The position numbers were made by a program, and so were the translations under genes. From contig CM040430.1 in the NCBI GenBank assembly GCA_022702705.1, forward strand, positions 19,105,310 through 19,169,309: a stretch of DNA of 64,000 bases. Reading direction: 5' to 3'. Positions 35,391 to 47,406 of this stretch are shown piece by piece. This DNA comes from Papilionanthe hookeriana x Papilionanthe teres (Eukaryota > Streptophyta > Magnoliopsida > Asparagales > Orchidaceae). The notes beneath the pieces were generated by a model. The model was given only the letters and a program-made list of their open reading frames with translations, did no database searches and had not been told where the DNA came from. Position 1 is the stretch's first letter, and each line of letters opens with the position of its first letter.

Positions 35391-36133
35391 GAAGATGGTC
35401 GTGCTGCCCACTATGCTCCAAGCTCCTTGTTGTTGTAGAAGGTTTAGTTTTAGAAAGTGGCAATCAAGAGATGAGAGAAGTATTTTGGTTTAGAAAGGTT
35501 GAAAAAATTGAGGTGGCTTAATGTTTTAATTAAAACAAATCTTAAAGTTGATTAAGCAGAACCGATTAAGATCTCATGGTTCTGTCATCCCGACACCGCT
35601 ATTTTCATCGGATTCACTTAGTCTAAATGAATTTGCTAAACTCAACTGAATGAGTTCCACACTTTCATTTAGAACGTGGGAAATCTCATTAGCAACACGT
35701 GGTTTACATTATCCGAGGGATTCCCGATCATCCAACGAGACGTTTTAATTTAATTATAGTTGTAGTTTTGTTGTTCTGTTTGTGATTAAATTTTAAGTTA
35801 TTTTATCTTTTGAATGTTGTGGCAGTGAATTTTATCTTGTTGTGACTTTTAATTTAGTTTTGGGTTTCAATTTTGTGGCTATCTTAAAATGTTTCAGTTT
35901 TCATGCAGGGTGATATTCTTGTTTAACATGCAAGTTTTCCAAGAAAGAAAGCACAGCGTAGGTAAATAAATTACAATAAAATAAAAGCATACCTGGCGGG
36001 TCTTCTCGCCATTCCAGGTTGCACTCAAAACACATGTCAAGGCATTTAATTATTTGCAAGGAACACCTAGGTAAAGCTAAGGGAAGGTTCTAGTTGTCTA
36101 CGAAAATCCTATTCCTATTGCTAGTCAATTCCT

Positions 36134-36337
36134 ATGACGTCTGGGTTCTTGTGTTTTATTAAGGATGATTTTCTTCATCAAATGACAACTAAGTTCAATT
36201 GTTCGTCTAAAACATCCCATCATATTGAGAAAGTGCTTAGGATGAGTCCTAAACATCTTTTCAAAGCTTCTGGGATTATTTCGAGTCCAAATGAAATTCA
36301 CTGTACAGGTGAATTGATCATCCAAAAATTTAGTTGA
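36134..36337 (+). other. Antisense short frame conserved among LTR copies (copy E)
   Basis: The 67-residue frame parallels 28506-28709 in D with about a dozen changes and no stop. A second antisense frame in E at 35253-35438 has a counterpart in C at 19573-19779. No domain is recognised. Confidence 0.25.
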
Positions 36338-39278
36338 GTTTTGTTTCTTGCTCAGTGAACTTGGACATTTGATTATCTGATGAGTGAAGTGGGATTTCAT
36401 TTGATGCTTCATTTAAAGGTTATGAAGGTGGAAGCCTTCAGGGGCAAGTTGGTTTGTTAAAGAATTTAACCATTAAAGTTAGGTTGATGATTTAAAACAA
36501 TGCAATTTAATTATAAGGTTCTAGGTTGATTTTTTTTAAATGTTTTAAAATTGTTTAAGTTGAAAGAGGTGTTTAAATTATTTAATTCCATTGAGTTTCC
36601 ATAATTTAAGTTTGTTTTAAATATTTTAAATTGATCTTAATTGTAACTTTTTTTGAGATTAACTTTTAACATTTCAAATTTGTTTTAGGTTAATTTTTAA
36701 GTTATTTTAAATTAGCTTTAATGTTTCAGGTTTACCTTAATTTAATCATTAAATCATTCAATGTTTTAAACTTTTAATTTAATTAAGGATTATTAATTTC
36801 AAATATCATTATGTTTTAGAGTTAATTAAGAGTTTGAATATTATTAATCCATTTAGGAACTTTAAATTAAAGAATTGATATCTTCTTAAGTCATATCCCT
36901 AATTTTAATAATCCAAAATTTTAATTATTCTTCCAAAATTTAAATGATTTAATTAATTAAAGTTTCATTTTTTTATGTTGTAGGTAATTAAATGGGTTTC
37001 TACCTCTTAATTCCTTAAGTTTCATTCATCCAAGAGAAAATTTAGGATCAAATGTTCATCCCTCCCTTTGATTAAGCCTAAAATATTAATTAGGGTTAAA
37101 ATCCCTTAATTACCTTTGTGCCCTCTTAAGCTTATTCACTTCATAACTCACTAAATTAAGCTCAAATGAACTTGAAATTTTTAGTTCACTTTACTCATAT
37201 ATCAATTAAGACATTAGAGGAGAAAATGTGATTTTTCTGTTTTTAATTTAATTTATATAATTGTTTAATGAAAATAAGGAGTTTTCCATGAAAATTCAAA
37301 ACATGACCAAGGTAAAGTTTATGTCCTTAGGAAAATTATGAGATGTTTCTACTAACCAGAGGACCATTTGGACCAATTTTGGTGCTTTTTTAATTATATT
37401 CTATTTACTACAATTATTTTGAATTTTGGAGTATTAATTAATTATAAAATAAAATTAAAGTTGAAAATGAAGTTTTATATTTTTCCTAAATCTCTTTGAC
37501 CTCAAGGAACTTAGAGAAACAAATTTTATATTTTTCTGATTTTTCTTTGAATTTTTAGAATTATTTTAGTGGGAAAGTTTGGAAAATCCATTTTTTATAT
37601 TAAAAATTACATTAAGCTTTTAAAACTAAATATTTTTTCTTAGGGACTTAGAAAAAATATATGGCAGGTTCCGAAGTGATTAGGAGACCAAATATGACAT
37701 TTTTGTGAATTTTATTATTTTTGTGATTTTTATTATTTTTAATTATTAAGATATTAAAAAATAGGTTAAAATGAAAATTTTTGAAAAATTCTAATTTTAA
37801 TTTTCATAGACTTCTCTGATACCAGAGAAGCCTCAAAATGAATTTGGTGAATTTTTTAAATACATTTTGAGTTTTATAAATTTTTAAAGTTTAAAAGTGG
37901 CCATGTGATTTAAATATTTTATGTAAGACTCCTCTGACCCTAAAGATCAGTGGAGAATTGATTTTTTGTTATTTTAATGAGTGATTGTTTCAAATTAATT
38001 TAATCTTAATTTTAGGATTTTAGCCAAATCAGGGTTAATTTAAATTAGTTAATTCAAACCATAATTTTCTTAGGGTCCTCTGGTCCAGAGATACGCCCCT
38101 AATTTTCCTAGATTTTATTAACTAACATGCTTATTAATGGAATTAAAATATCAAAATAGACACATAAGCTTGAAAAATAGATAACTTGCCACAGAGGTAG
38201 CCTTTGGCCTTGAAAAATTCAGGTAATGTTCCCAAGATCAGAGGCTACAAAAGCCCTATAGTCTCATGCTATGATGAATTGTATGCATGTATGGAGAATT
38301 AAAATAGTCAGAATAGTATTAAATTAATTAAAAATAAAATACTTAATAAAATAACTCAATTCTTTTTCCACATTAGTCTCCTCTATTCACTGAGCAAGAT
38401 GGTATTTTTAGTTTATTTTTAGGATTTTTCTATGCAAAGATATGCATTTTTAAAGGTTCAGGCATTTAAATAATTCAGAAAAAGCCTAATTTCCTACTTA
38501 TCCACGCAACGCCAGCTAATCCTAGGCAGATCTAAAACTCCACGCGGTGCGTTCCCTTTCGGTGCCGCTATCTGACTCGGCACGCGCTTTTCGTTTTGCG
38601 GTTCTGTCTGACTCGATCTCCGTCGTCCATTCGATACACGCTTGATACAACGATGGCTGGTCATCATCCCCATCTGACCTAACCCGAGAGCCGTCCACCT
38701 TCAGGACCTAAGATCTCGCTCGAGACTCAACCAAATCATGCGCGGTTGGTCTTTGTCTATGCGTCTAGCCTAGCGAACCTATCTATACGGCTAACATGCA
38801 TTGAAATTTCACAGAAAAAAATGGAGAATTTCTGGAAGCTCGGGAGGGAGGAGAGGTGAATACCTTGGCTCTAAGAGGTGAAGCCTCAATCAGAGGTGCT
38901 CGGCACGTTCATTGGAGCAAGAGGAGCCTCCGGATGAAGTCTCTGGTCCTGGTGAGCTGCCTAGGTATGATTTCCTCCAAACCCGATTTGGTGTTTTCAC
39001 GTCTGGAGCAATTGGCTGGCCCGGTGAGGGGCTTTCAATGAGGAAATCCTTCCCTTGGCGCTAGAAAGGTGTGGGTGAGTTTAATTTGGTTTTGCTGGAG
39101 GTTCTAGGGATGTCCTGTTTCTGGCCTAATTTTCAGCTGAGAAATTGGGCTCAGCTAGGGGATTTAAGGGCAGTAGAGCAGTGGGGATGAGCTTCTCTTA
39201 GCTAGGAGGAGCTCTGTGAGGAGTTTGGAAGAGTTCTGTGAGGAAAAATTCAGCACTTGTTGTAAGGCTAAAAGGAGG

Positions 39279-39292
39279 GGATTTTATAGCAA
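39279..39292 (-). promoter_or_regulatory. TATA box of LTR E
   Basis: Minus-strand TTGCTATAAAATCCCC is a good plant TATA box about 2.06 kb from the LTR start, at the same aligned place as weaker boxes in B and D. The U3 would then be about 2.1 kb and R plus U5 about 4.8 kb. Confidence 0.55.
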
Positions 39293-41348
39293 TGGCCGGA
39301 GAGGGGAGCTCAGGGCCAAGCAATGAGTGGTTTAGGTCACTTAGGGTGAGGGCTGAGCAGGCCAAGTGGCTGGAGAGGGAATTTCCCACTGCCAAGCCCA
39401 AATTTTGGGTTTCAAGGACAAAGGGGAGCTTGGGCGTGTGTGTTCTGGCAGCTGGGATGGCTGGTCAGGATAGTCAAGCAGCTGGACAGGCTGAGTAGGA
39501 GTGGAGGAGGAGTTTTGCTCAATTAATTTTGGCAGGGAGCTTGCTTAAGGAGATTTGGAGGATGGACATGGCCTTAGCCATGTGGCTTGGTCCCTTGGTC
39601 CAAAGTGGTGGACCATTAGTCCATGACTTATGAGGCTTGGGTTGGGTCAGGTCAAACCCACCCTAGGAGGTCTAGGGTTGGCAGCCAACGGGTTGGTTTG
39701 ATCAAATTTGGGTTGGTTAAGTTCAATTTGGTGTTCAATTGGGTTCACTTGGGTTTTGGTTGGGTTAGCTTGAGTTTGGGTTTGAATTAGATCAAATTAA
39801 TTTATCAACATTGTGTAAATGATTGTAAGGAAGATTTTTCATGAAGACATGAAGTGGATTGGAGTTCATTTGGAGTTTCAATTTGGAGGATTTTGGGGCT
39901 TTGGTTAACTTTGGTCACCATGGGTTAGGTTGGATTTAGGTTTGGCTAGAGTCTGATTCAAGGCCAATTGATGGTTCAAAATGTCACAAATGATTGTTAT
40001 GAAAGGTTTAGGACAGAAATTGGATGGAAAATTTGGGTTTAGGGGATTCAATTTGAGGCATTAGGGGTAGGGGACAATTTTAGGGCAAATTTAGGGATTT
40101 TGATTTCAAAGGCATTTTGAGTAGGGTTTGAGTTTAAATTGAGGGCCAATTTATGTTGTGCTTGGTGTATGGATGTATTACAAAGAGTTTGGGATTGGAA
40201 TTGGGGAAAATTGAGTTGAATTGGGTTGGTTTGGGGTAAGTTTGGGTTTAAGGCCAAAATTAGGGCTTTAGGTTTCAAGTTGAAATTGAATTCAAATGTG
40301 AATCAAATTGGGCTTGGATTTGGTTTAAATTGGTATTTTGGATGCTGAATTGAAGTTTAGAATTGGGTTTGGGCAAAATTGAGATCAATTGGATTGATTT
40401 GGTTTGACATTGGGTCCACTTAGGTTAAAATAGTTCAAACAGGGGATTTTGATAAAATTGGGTTAAGTTAGCAAAATTGGGCTATGGTGTAGTAGAACAA
40501 AATGAAATTGGGAATATTTGGGATTTTCTAGGATTTTTTTGGGAATTTTTGGAATTTTGGGCTAAAAGGCGTATATAGGGTATTTGGTGGTTATTTGGAG
40601 GGTATTGGGGTATTTTGGTGGATATAAGAGGTGGGAATTGTTTTAAAATGATTCTTAGGAATTTAGGAAATTTTGGGTAATTTTTGGGAATTTTTTGGAT
40701 GATTTGGTGGTTGTGGGGGCAATTTTGGTAATTTTGGGTAAATTTAGAGGACCCAATGTCAAAACCAAAAATTTTGCCAAAATGGAAGGGGCTTCAAATA
40801 GGGGAGAATGAGACCATTTTAGTAGGGTCAAGATTGATCAAAAATTAATTTGGAATTGAATTAGGGTTTAAAAGCATGAGTCATGGACTTAGCCAAGTCC
40901 AACCACTTTGGGACGAAGTCTAGCCAAATGGTAACCACTTTATGATCCACCACATATTGACCTTTGCCATCTTAATCAAAGACTAGTGGCTTGGGTTCAG
41001 CCATGTGAGTTTCATAAAGGGAAGAAAGGCAAGGGTTTAAGGTTTGGGTTAAGTGGCTTAGGGGTGTGTGTGTGTGTAAGAGAAGCCCAAGTTGCCCAAG
41101 GTTACCCTAAGTCCAAACAATCCTATAGGAACACACTATTAGTTGCCCACATGGTGGTTTTAACCTTCTAAGGTGATTTAGAGGTTTACAACAATCCAAG
41201 TGGGGTCCCAAAAGGAGTCAAGAAGTGGCTGAATTGCTAAAAGGGTGGGTCCTAATTCTAGTCCTCTAGGATAGTCAAGGAGAAGTCCTATGGCTAGATC
41301 CTAAGCACTAAAAGGAAAGAAAAGACCTCACCAAAAATGAGGTCAACA

Positions 41349-44300
41349 CACACCCAATTAGAAGGAGATGCGTGTGGCTTCAAAGCGGCTAAAGATGACA
41401 CGACGTCGTGCTGGATAAGTAGGAAATTAAGGTTATTTTTGAATTATTTAAATCAGCGAACTTTAAAAATCCATAACTTGGTGTAGAATAATCATAAAAA
41501 TAAAATAAAAATACCCTCTTGCTCAGTGAACATAGGTGAACAATGTGGAAATGGTCTCAAGTTTATTTGATGTATATTTTATTTTTATTTAATTAAATGC
41601 AATATTTAATCTTTTGATTCTCCACTCACTTAGACATTTCACCATGGCTTGAAATTTAGTGATTTTTTTCCTCTGTCATGTGGAATCTTCCTTGATTTTT
41701 CTAATGTAAGAGGAGATCTCTATGATGAGATTCCTATTTTTCAAGCCTATTGTGTCTGTTTTGATTTAAAAAATATAAAAATTTAAATATCCATTAGAAA
41801 ATTATAAAATTGTTTTGGTATGTTCACTGTGATCAGAGGATCACAGGAAAATTATAACATGACTTAACTCACTAAATATAACTGTAATTGTCATTAAACC
41901 CTAAAACATAAATGAAATTAAATTGGGTTAAATATAAATGTAAATAACTTGATTTTGTTTCCCACTGTAACTTAAAGTCAGAGGAACTCCCCATATAAAT
42001 TTTATGTCATTTGGAATTAATTTGATTACTTAATTTGATTTTTCAAGTTACATGACACTTTTCACATTAAAATAATTCTAATAATTAAAATATAAGTTGA
42101 AAAAAATATGAAATTGGTTTTGGGGGTTTCTTACAATCAGAGAAAAATAATAAAAATAAAATTGGGATTAAAATAAAATTTTCATTTTTAAAGTTATTTT
42201 ACATATTTAAATAATTAAGAATTCATAAAAATCATAAAACTAATAAAATTGATGGAAATTTTCTAAATTGCCTCCTAATCAACCTTTGTAAAGATATTAA
42301 ATTTTAAAGGGTTAAAAGAATTTTTAAAGATTAAAAATGGATTTTTCCTAGTTTCTCACTAAAATAATTTTAATAATTGAAATAAAAATTAAAAAAAAAA
42401 ATTGACACTTGGTTCTCTAGGTTCTCTGACCTTAGAGATTTTTGAAAATCATAAAACCAAATTTTCAATATAAATAATCTCTTATATTTAATTAATACTC
42501 CAAAAATTAAAATAGTTATAATAATTAAAATAAAATTGAAAATTTTATGAAATTTTGGGTAAATGGTCCAGTGGTCTAGTAAACCTCCAGTAATTTTCCT
42601 AAAAATAAATATTGTGTTCTGATTAAATCATTGAATTTTCTTTGAAAATCCCTATTTTTCATTAAAATAATTATAAAAAAATAAATTATAAAGGATAAAT
42701 CACATTTCTCTTATGATGTTTTATTTAATCCATAAGTAAGGTAGCATAAAAATTTAAAAGTCATTTGCATTAAATTTGATGAATTTTGAAGTATTAAGGC
42801 CTTAGGAGCAAAGTTGTAATTTTGAAGAATTTAGTCTTAATTGACATTTAGGTCTAATTAAAGGGTAAATGAGTAATAGATGATCCTAATAAACATGTTA
42901 AAATGATTGGTACATGAAGGGATAAGTGGTAGAAACCAACTTCACTTTTGTCATAATAAAGGATAAAATTGTAATTTCCTTAATTACACTAATTTGGAAG
43001 AGAATTAAACCAAAGATGCTTAAGTTTAGGGGTTTGACTTTGGAAGTCAATAATTCATCAATTCAATGCCCCTATTTGCTGTTTTAATGATAATTTATTA
43101 ATTCGACAAGAATCATAATCATATAACTCAACTTTTCTAAATTTTCAAATAAACCCACTAAAGTCTTAAAGGCTTAGTATTGAACTAGGCTTAATCAAAT
43201 TTGACTAATGAGGTTTAGAAAAGAAAGTTTAATTAATGTCAAACACCTTTCAAAACACTAAAATCCTAATTTAAAATTTTAAACTGGCTAAATTTCTCAA
43301 TAAACCAACTTGCCTCTTAAGAGACCTTCACTTTTATAAATTTACCAAATGAAATGATATGTGATAATTACTGTATTCTTAAGGATAATTGAAATATCAA
43401 TATTCATTGAGCAGAAAGGTATGATAGATATAAATCATTAGGGAACATAAAAAGTTTGAATGAACTCAAAACTTTTTAAGAGATTGTGACATGTTCGAGG
43501 CCCGGCCTATGGATCTTTCTGATTATCATTTAGATATCTTGAAAGACGATTAAACTTATTATGCCTTGCCTGAGAAATCATCTACACACTTAAACAAATA
43601 GGACCTACCAAGTTGTGATATAGAATTTCATAGGTCTATGAAGAACCTAATATAGGCTTTACTTTCCTGTAAATTATAAATATTTATTACAAAGGATGCT
43701 AAAGTTTCATGTGGAGGAACGAGAAGCCTCGCCAGGTACGCTTTTACAAGTTTACAATACCTTCTTTTCATTACTTCCTTTACTTTTCTTGCTTCCAAGC
43801 TTGCAAGTTAAATAACAATGTCACCCTACATGAAAACCAAAACTTTTAGGATCGCCACAAAAACTAAAACCGAGATCAAAAACTAAAATAAAACAAGATA
43901 AAATTCTCTGTCACAACAGTCAAAATATAAAACCAATCAAAATTTAATCAACAATAAAATAAAATCACAATAGACACTAAATTGAAACTTCTCTATCGGA
44001 TGATCGGGATAACCTCGAAAGAGGCAACCTACGGTTGTTAACGAGCTTTCCCATGGTCTGAATGAAAGTACCAAATTTATTTTGTTGAATTAGGTAAATT
44101 CACTTAGACTAAGTGAATTTGAAGAAAATGATGGTGCTTGGACGAGGGAGCCGTGGGATCCTAACCTGTGTCATCATAATTAACTTAAATATTCCTCTAA
44201 TAATACATTAAGACACATGAATTTAAACATTTCCAAAACATGACATTTTTCTAATCTATTTAATTTGACACTTCTACAACTAAACCTGTTACGATAAGGA

Positions 44301-45199
44301 GCTTGGAGCATGCATAGTGGGCAGCACGACCATCTTGAACAGCAAAACTCCTTAAAATAAACAACAAGTCAAAAGACCTCGAGGTAGCTAGCCTAGTGCA
44401 GCATAAACCCTCACATTATATCTTTAGGCCTTTGCATCTCGTGCAATATAAGCCCTAACTCATCTTAGGTTCTGAGGTTGTCATCCCATATAACATAAAT
44501 CGTCTTATCATCCAGGCTATTTACATGATTGATATCAAGTGAATTTAAGCACTAAATAATAAAATTAGCAGGATGAAACATTAAATAAATATCTCAATTT
44601 GAAGCCAAAACATAGATTAGTTTAGGAAGGAACACCAAGATTCTTCTTAGATCTATGTCTTTCCTCTAGCTTTCTCCTCCTTTGGATTCCTACAATAACT
44701 ATTCTGAATTTTAAACCACTCACCCATTGGATTTCCTATTACCTAATTTTCTTGAAGATCCCACCCTTTGCAAGTCATGAATACAATATTTCTTGATCTT
44801 TATCAAAAGTTTCCTTAGGCGACTTCGGTTATCTAAGATGTAATTAACTATAAGGGCTTGCCCTTGTAGGAAACTTAAAGACACAATATTAATATAAACT
44901 CTATCTAATTCCTTCATATTAGATAGGGGAAGTTGGCGGTCAACATAACTGGTTCACAGACCAAACGTATGTCATGGATTCTTTAGTTTATTTGATCAAG
45001 CCTCACCACTAAGCAATGCATCCAATCTTTGTGATAAGTACATGGCTTACGGTGAAGTTCTTAATTATTTAAACTATCACGTGTATGAGATCGGTTTGAT
45101 TTCATATTTTCAAATTTAAAAAATAATATTTTTAAAAACCACATATATTAAATTAAATCTATTTTAGAACGATCATTCCCAACTTTTTCGCGATCGACA
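41349..45199 (+). repeat. Element A 3' LTR, last segment
   Basis: It continues the forward LTR after E and matches the whole of A's 5' LTR from about 41749. It ends CGCGATCGACA at 45199, the counterpart of AGCGACCGACA at 2926. It retains the 567-base block (44289-44855) that the 5' LTR lacks. The following pentamer GTGCT would be the right target duplication; the left one is outside the window. The 44720-44917 minus-strand frame is a shadow. Confidence 0.85.
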
Positions 45200-46440
45200 G
45201 TGCTTAAAGCAACCCCTAGTTTTTTCTAGAGATCTATTAATAGGGCTAAATTATGGACGAAATAGGAAACTTTTTAGAGACCTTTTGGAGACTTTGGAAG
45301 AGGCTTTAGGAAGATTTATTTCTGTTTTTGTGTTTGTGTGTGTGAGTATGAGTTTGTGTAAGAGTTTGGAGAATTCATTGAAGGAGACTCCAAGAATTGT
45401 GTGGGAAGAAGACTTAAGGTATCTTGTATTTATGTTTAAGTTTTTGTTGTTAAGACTTGACTTTCAATACAAATCATGTGTTTTATTTTCTATCTGGGAA
45501 TTATGAGTAGTTCCCCTTATTTCCCCTTGCATTTGGGAATTAGTCATGTTGGTTTTGTTTTCATTTTAAAAATTAAGATGACAATTTCACTGATTCTTCA
45601 TTTACTTTGCAAATTGGCCACTTGTGAGGTTAAAATCTGTTGAGAAACATAATGACCTAGGAGGGCTATGATTTCATGTAACTTGGAAATGCTACAATTC
45701 ACTCTAGAAAGAGCCGTCGCGATCGTCTAAGGGAGAGTGCAAATAGATAGGGACATAAGTTTTGATGGGCATAAAATGGATGTATTTAGGGTGACAGACT
45801 AGATTTCTTTATCAATTTGATCTTAAGTATGGATCAAAGGATCCCTAATAGGTGCTATAGAGTGGGCACAATGGGTAATTTCGAAGTGAGAGGCTAGAAT
45901 ATACTTAGTACAACTTCACAAGCTGGAGATAAAATTTATGTTAGCCAATGTTGTTTGTTAGCACCGAGAGGGGGTAAAGGATAGGTATGATCATATTTGT
46001 CACAATACATCATTTCATATTTTGAATCATTCAAATTCTATTCTGATTAACATCACTTTGCAAGATGAAACATCTTTACATAACATTTAAATTTACTTTT
46101 AAACTTTATTAATCTTTTGAACTTTATTAAACTTTAAACTTTGTTGTTACTTTCTGCTTAAATTTATTCTTAATCTTTTGCAAACATTTCGACATTTATC
46201 TCCTATCATATTTATCTGCAAGTTTTATAGATGTTTTGTAAGTCAATATTAAGAGTTACAGCTTTCCCCATGAATCGATACTTGAGTTTTTAAAGAATAT
46301 TATATGTTACTTAAAATGATATGTACAATTGAGTAGTACACCTAGTTTGAAGGCTTATTATATATATTTTTAAATCATTTCATTTATTCACACTAGCTAC
46401 TAAATATAATTTGGAATAAATTTTTGAAGATCTTTTGGAG
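45200..46440. other. Flanking AT-rich sequence, unassigned
   Basis: No gene is recognised. The 73-residue frame at 45285-45506 opens in low-complexity text (FVFVCVSMSL) and has no family match I can name. The text around 46250-46350 (CCCCATGAATCGATACTTGAG, then GTACAATTGAGTAGTACAC) has the feel of an LTR or leader of another plant retrotransposon, but I cannot show repeats or termini. Confidence 0.3.
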
Positions 46441-47406
46441 TATAAATATATGCGTCACTACTGGTCTAGTCACCCCTATAACAACGCCATCATTGTAACG
46501 TGGATAATTAGCAACTTATAAATTTGGAGTACCCTTATCGACACTGGTAGTTCAATGAACATCCTATTTAATTCAGTTTCTCATAAGCGTAATTAATAGG
46601 CTGATTGGCTATTAGCGTGGGCCTCTTCATTGTACTGCTTTTTGGGGGGAGAGGAAGGAGGCCCTGGGCGTTATGCCACTGGCTGTTACCAAAGGGGACA
46701 GTGAGAAGTAGTTCACAGAGATGGTAGACATCCTGATAGTGAACTCTCCTTCTACATATAATGTTATCTTTAGCCACTCGCTATCGAACCTCTTCAAGGC
46801 TATAGTGTCCAGCTCTCAAGCCACAGTCAAGTTCCCAAGGGATGAAGAAGTGATCACTGTTCGAGGAGATCTAAAGAAATCACAATTCTACCATCTCTCA
46901 GAGGTATGGAGCATGGAACAGGAGTCACTTGACCTACAGAACCAAAGGGAAGGTGTCTCGAGATCAGCAAGACAACCCTAGAGAATACTTTCACTGATAG
47001 CGAGCCTGGTAAGTCTTTCTTAATAAGTGAAAACATTGATGCAAATCACAAGGAGCTGCAGTTCAAAATGCTTTGAGATCATCATAGCATCATTGCTTGG
47101 TCCACTGCAGAGATGCAGGGACTATTGATCGACATCACTAACCACAAATTGAACGTGAGTACCACTGTCTGATTAATAAAGTAGAAGATAAGAAACTTGG
47201 CGACTGCACTGTTTGAGCCCATCATAGAGGAGGTGCTGAAGCTAAAAGACGAATGCAACAGTTGGGAGGTGCAGTACACTATGTAGGTCTCAATGTTGTC
47301 ATGGTCTAGAAGGCCAGTTAAAACTAGCGGATATACTTTGACTTCACGAACCTAAACGTCGCCTACCCAAATGAATGCTACCCCTTGTTGAGGATTGACA
47401 CCCTGG
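46440..47406 (+). pseudogene. Element G: Ty3/gypsy protease to RT fragment
   Basis: This is a different Ty3/gypsy copy. The protease active site is LIDTGSS at 46534-46554, with the classical DTG. It is followed by the open stretch 46721-46981, whose NSPSTYNVIF, VKFP and VRGD segments belong to the protease C-terminal side of Tat-type elements. RT blocks follow in shifting frames (NVVMV near 47292, DFTNLN near 47340, and NECYPLLRIDTL at 47371-47406). The fragment stops at 47406, where element F has inserted. Stops and frame changes are frequent. No gag is seen upstream, so G is truncated or rearranged at its left. Confidence 0.75.
47402..47406. repeat. Target-site sequence left of element F
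   Basis: CCTGG directly precedes the F LTR start TGTTGACC. A matching CCTGG after F's 3' LTR is expected outside the window. Confidence 0.5.

Larger units (their letters stand above)
34456..41348 (-). mobile_element. Solo LTR E, minus strand, inserted in A's 3' LTR
   Basis: This 6893-base LTR runs from TGTCGGCAT at 34456 to GAGGTCAACA at 41348. Flanking pentamers CGTGC and CACAC do not match, so the duplication has decayed or the ends were altered. The forward LTR text is continuous across it (GC-rich island on both sides). It contains the duplicated 97-base module (35194-35390), the perfect 8-bp hairpin (37811-37830), the TATA box CTATAAAAT (minus strand, 39281-39289), and the GC-rich island (38500-38720). 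Confidence 0.85.
1..45199 (+). mobile_element. Element A: Ty3/gypsy Tat-lineage LTR retrotransposon with nested insertions
   Basis: The element runs from the truncated 5' LTR at the window start to the LTR end at 45199. The 5' LTR (1-2926) and the last part of the 3' LTR (about 41749-45199) align along their length and are roughly 85 to 90 percent identical by eye over the first 300 bases. Both end in a GACA terminus after a T-rich stretch. The internal region carries primer-binding site, upstream ORF, gag, protease, RT, RNase H, a second archaeal-type RNase H and integrase in that order. The second RNase H is characteristic of the Tat lineage (Ogre, Retand, Grande, RIRE2 relatives). All frames are broken. 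LTR copies B, C, D and E and an ALKBH-like fragment lie within it. No clear polypurine tract is visible just before 24586, so the internal region between 18776 and the 3' LTR has probably been rearranged. Confidence 0.85.

Noticed and set aside
45285..45506. 73-codon frame as a host gene
   Set aside because: Low-complexity start and no family resemblance or conserved context.
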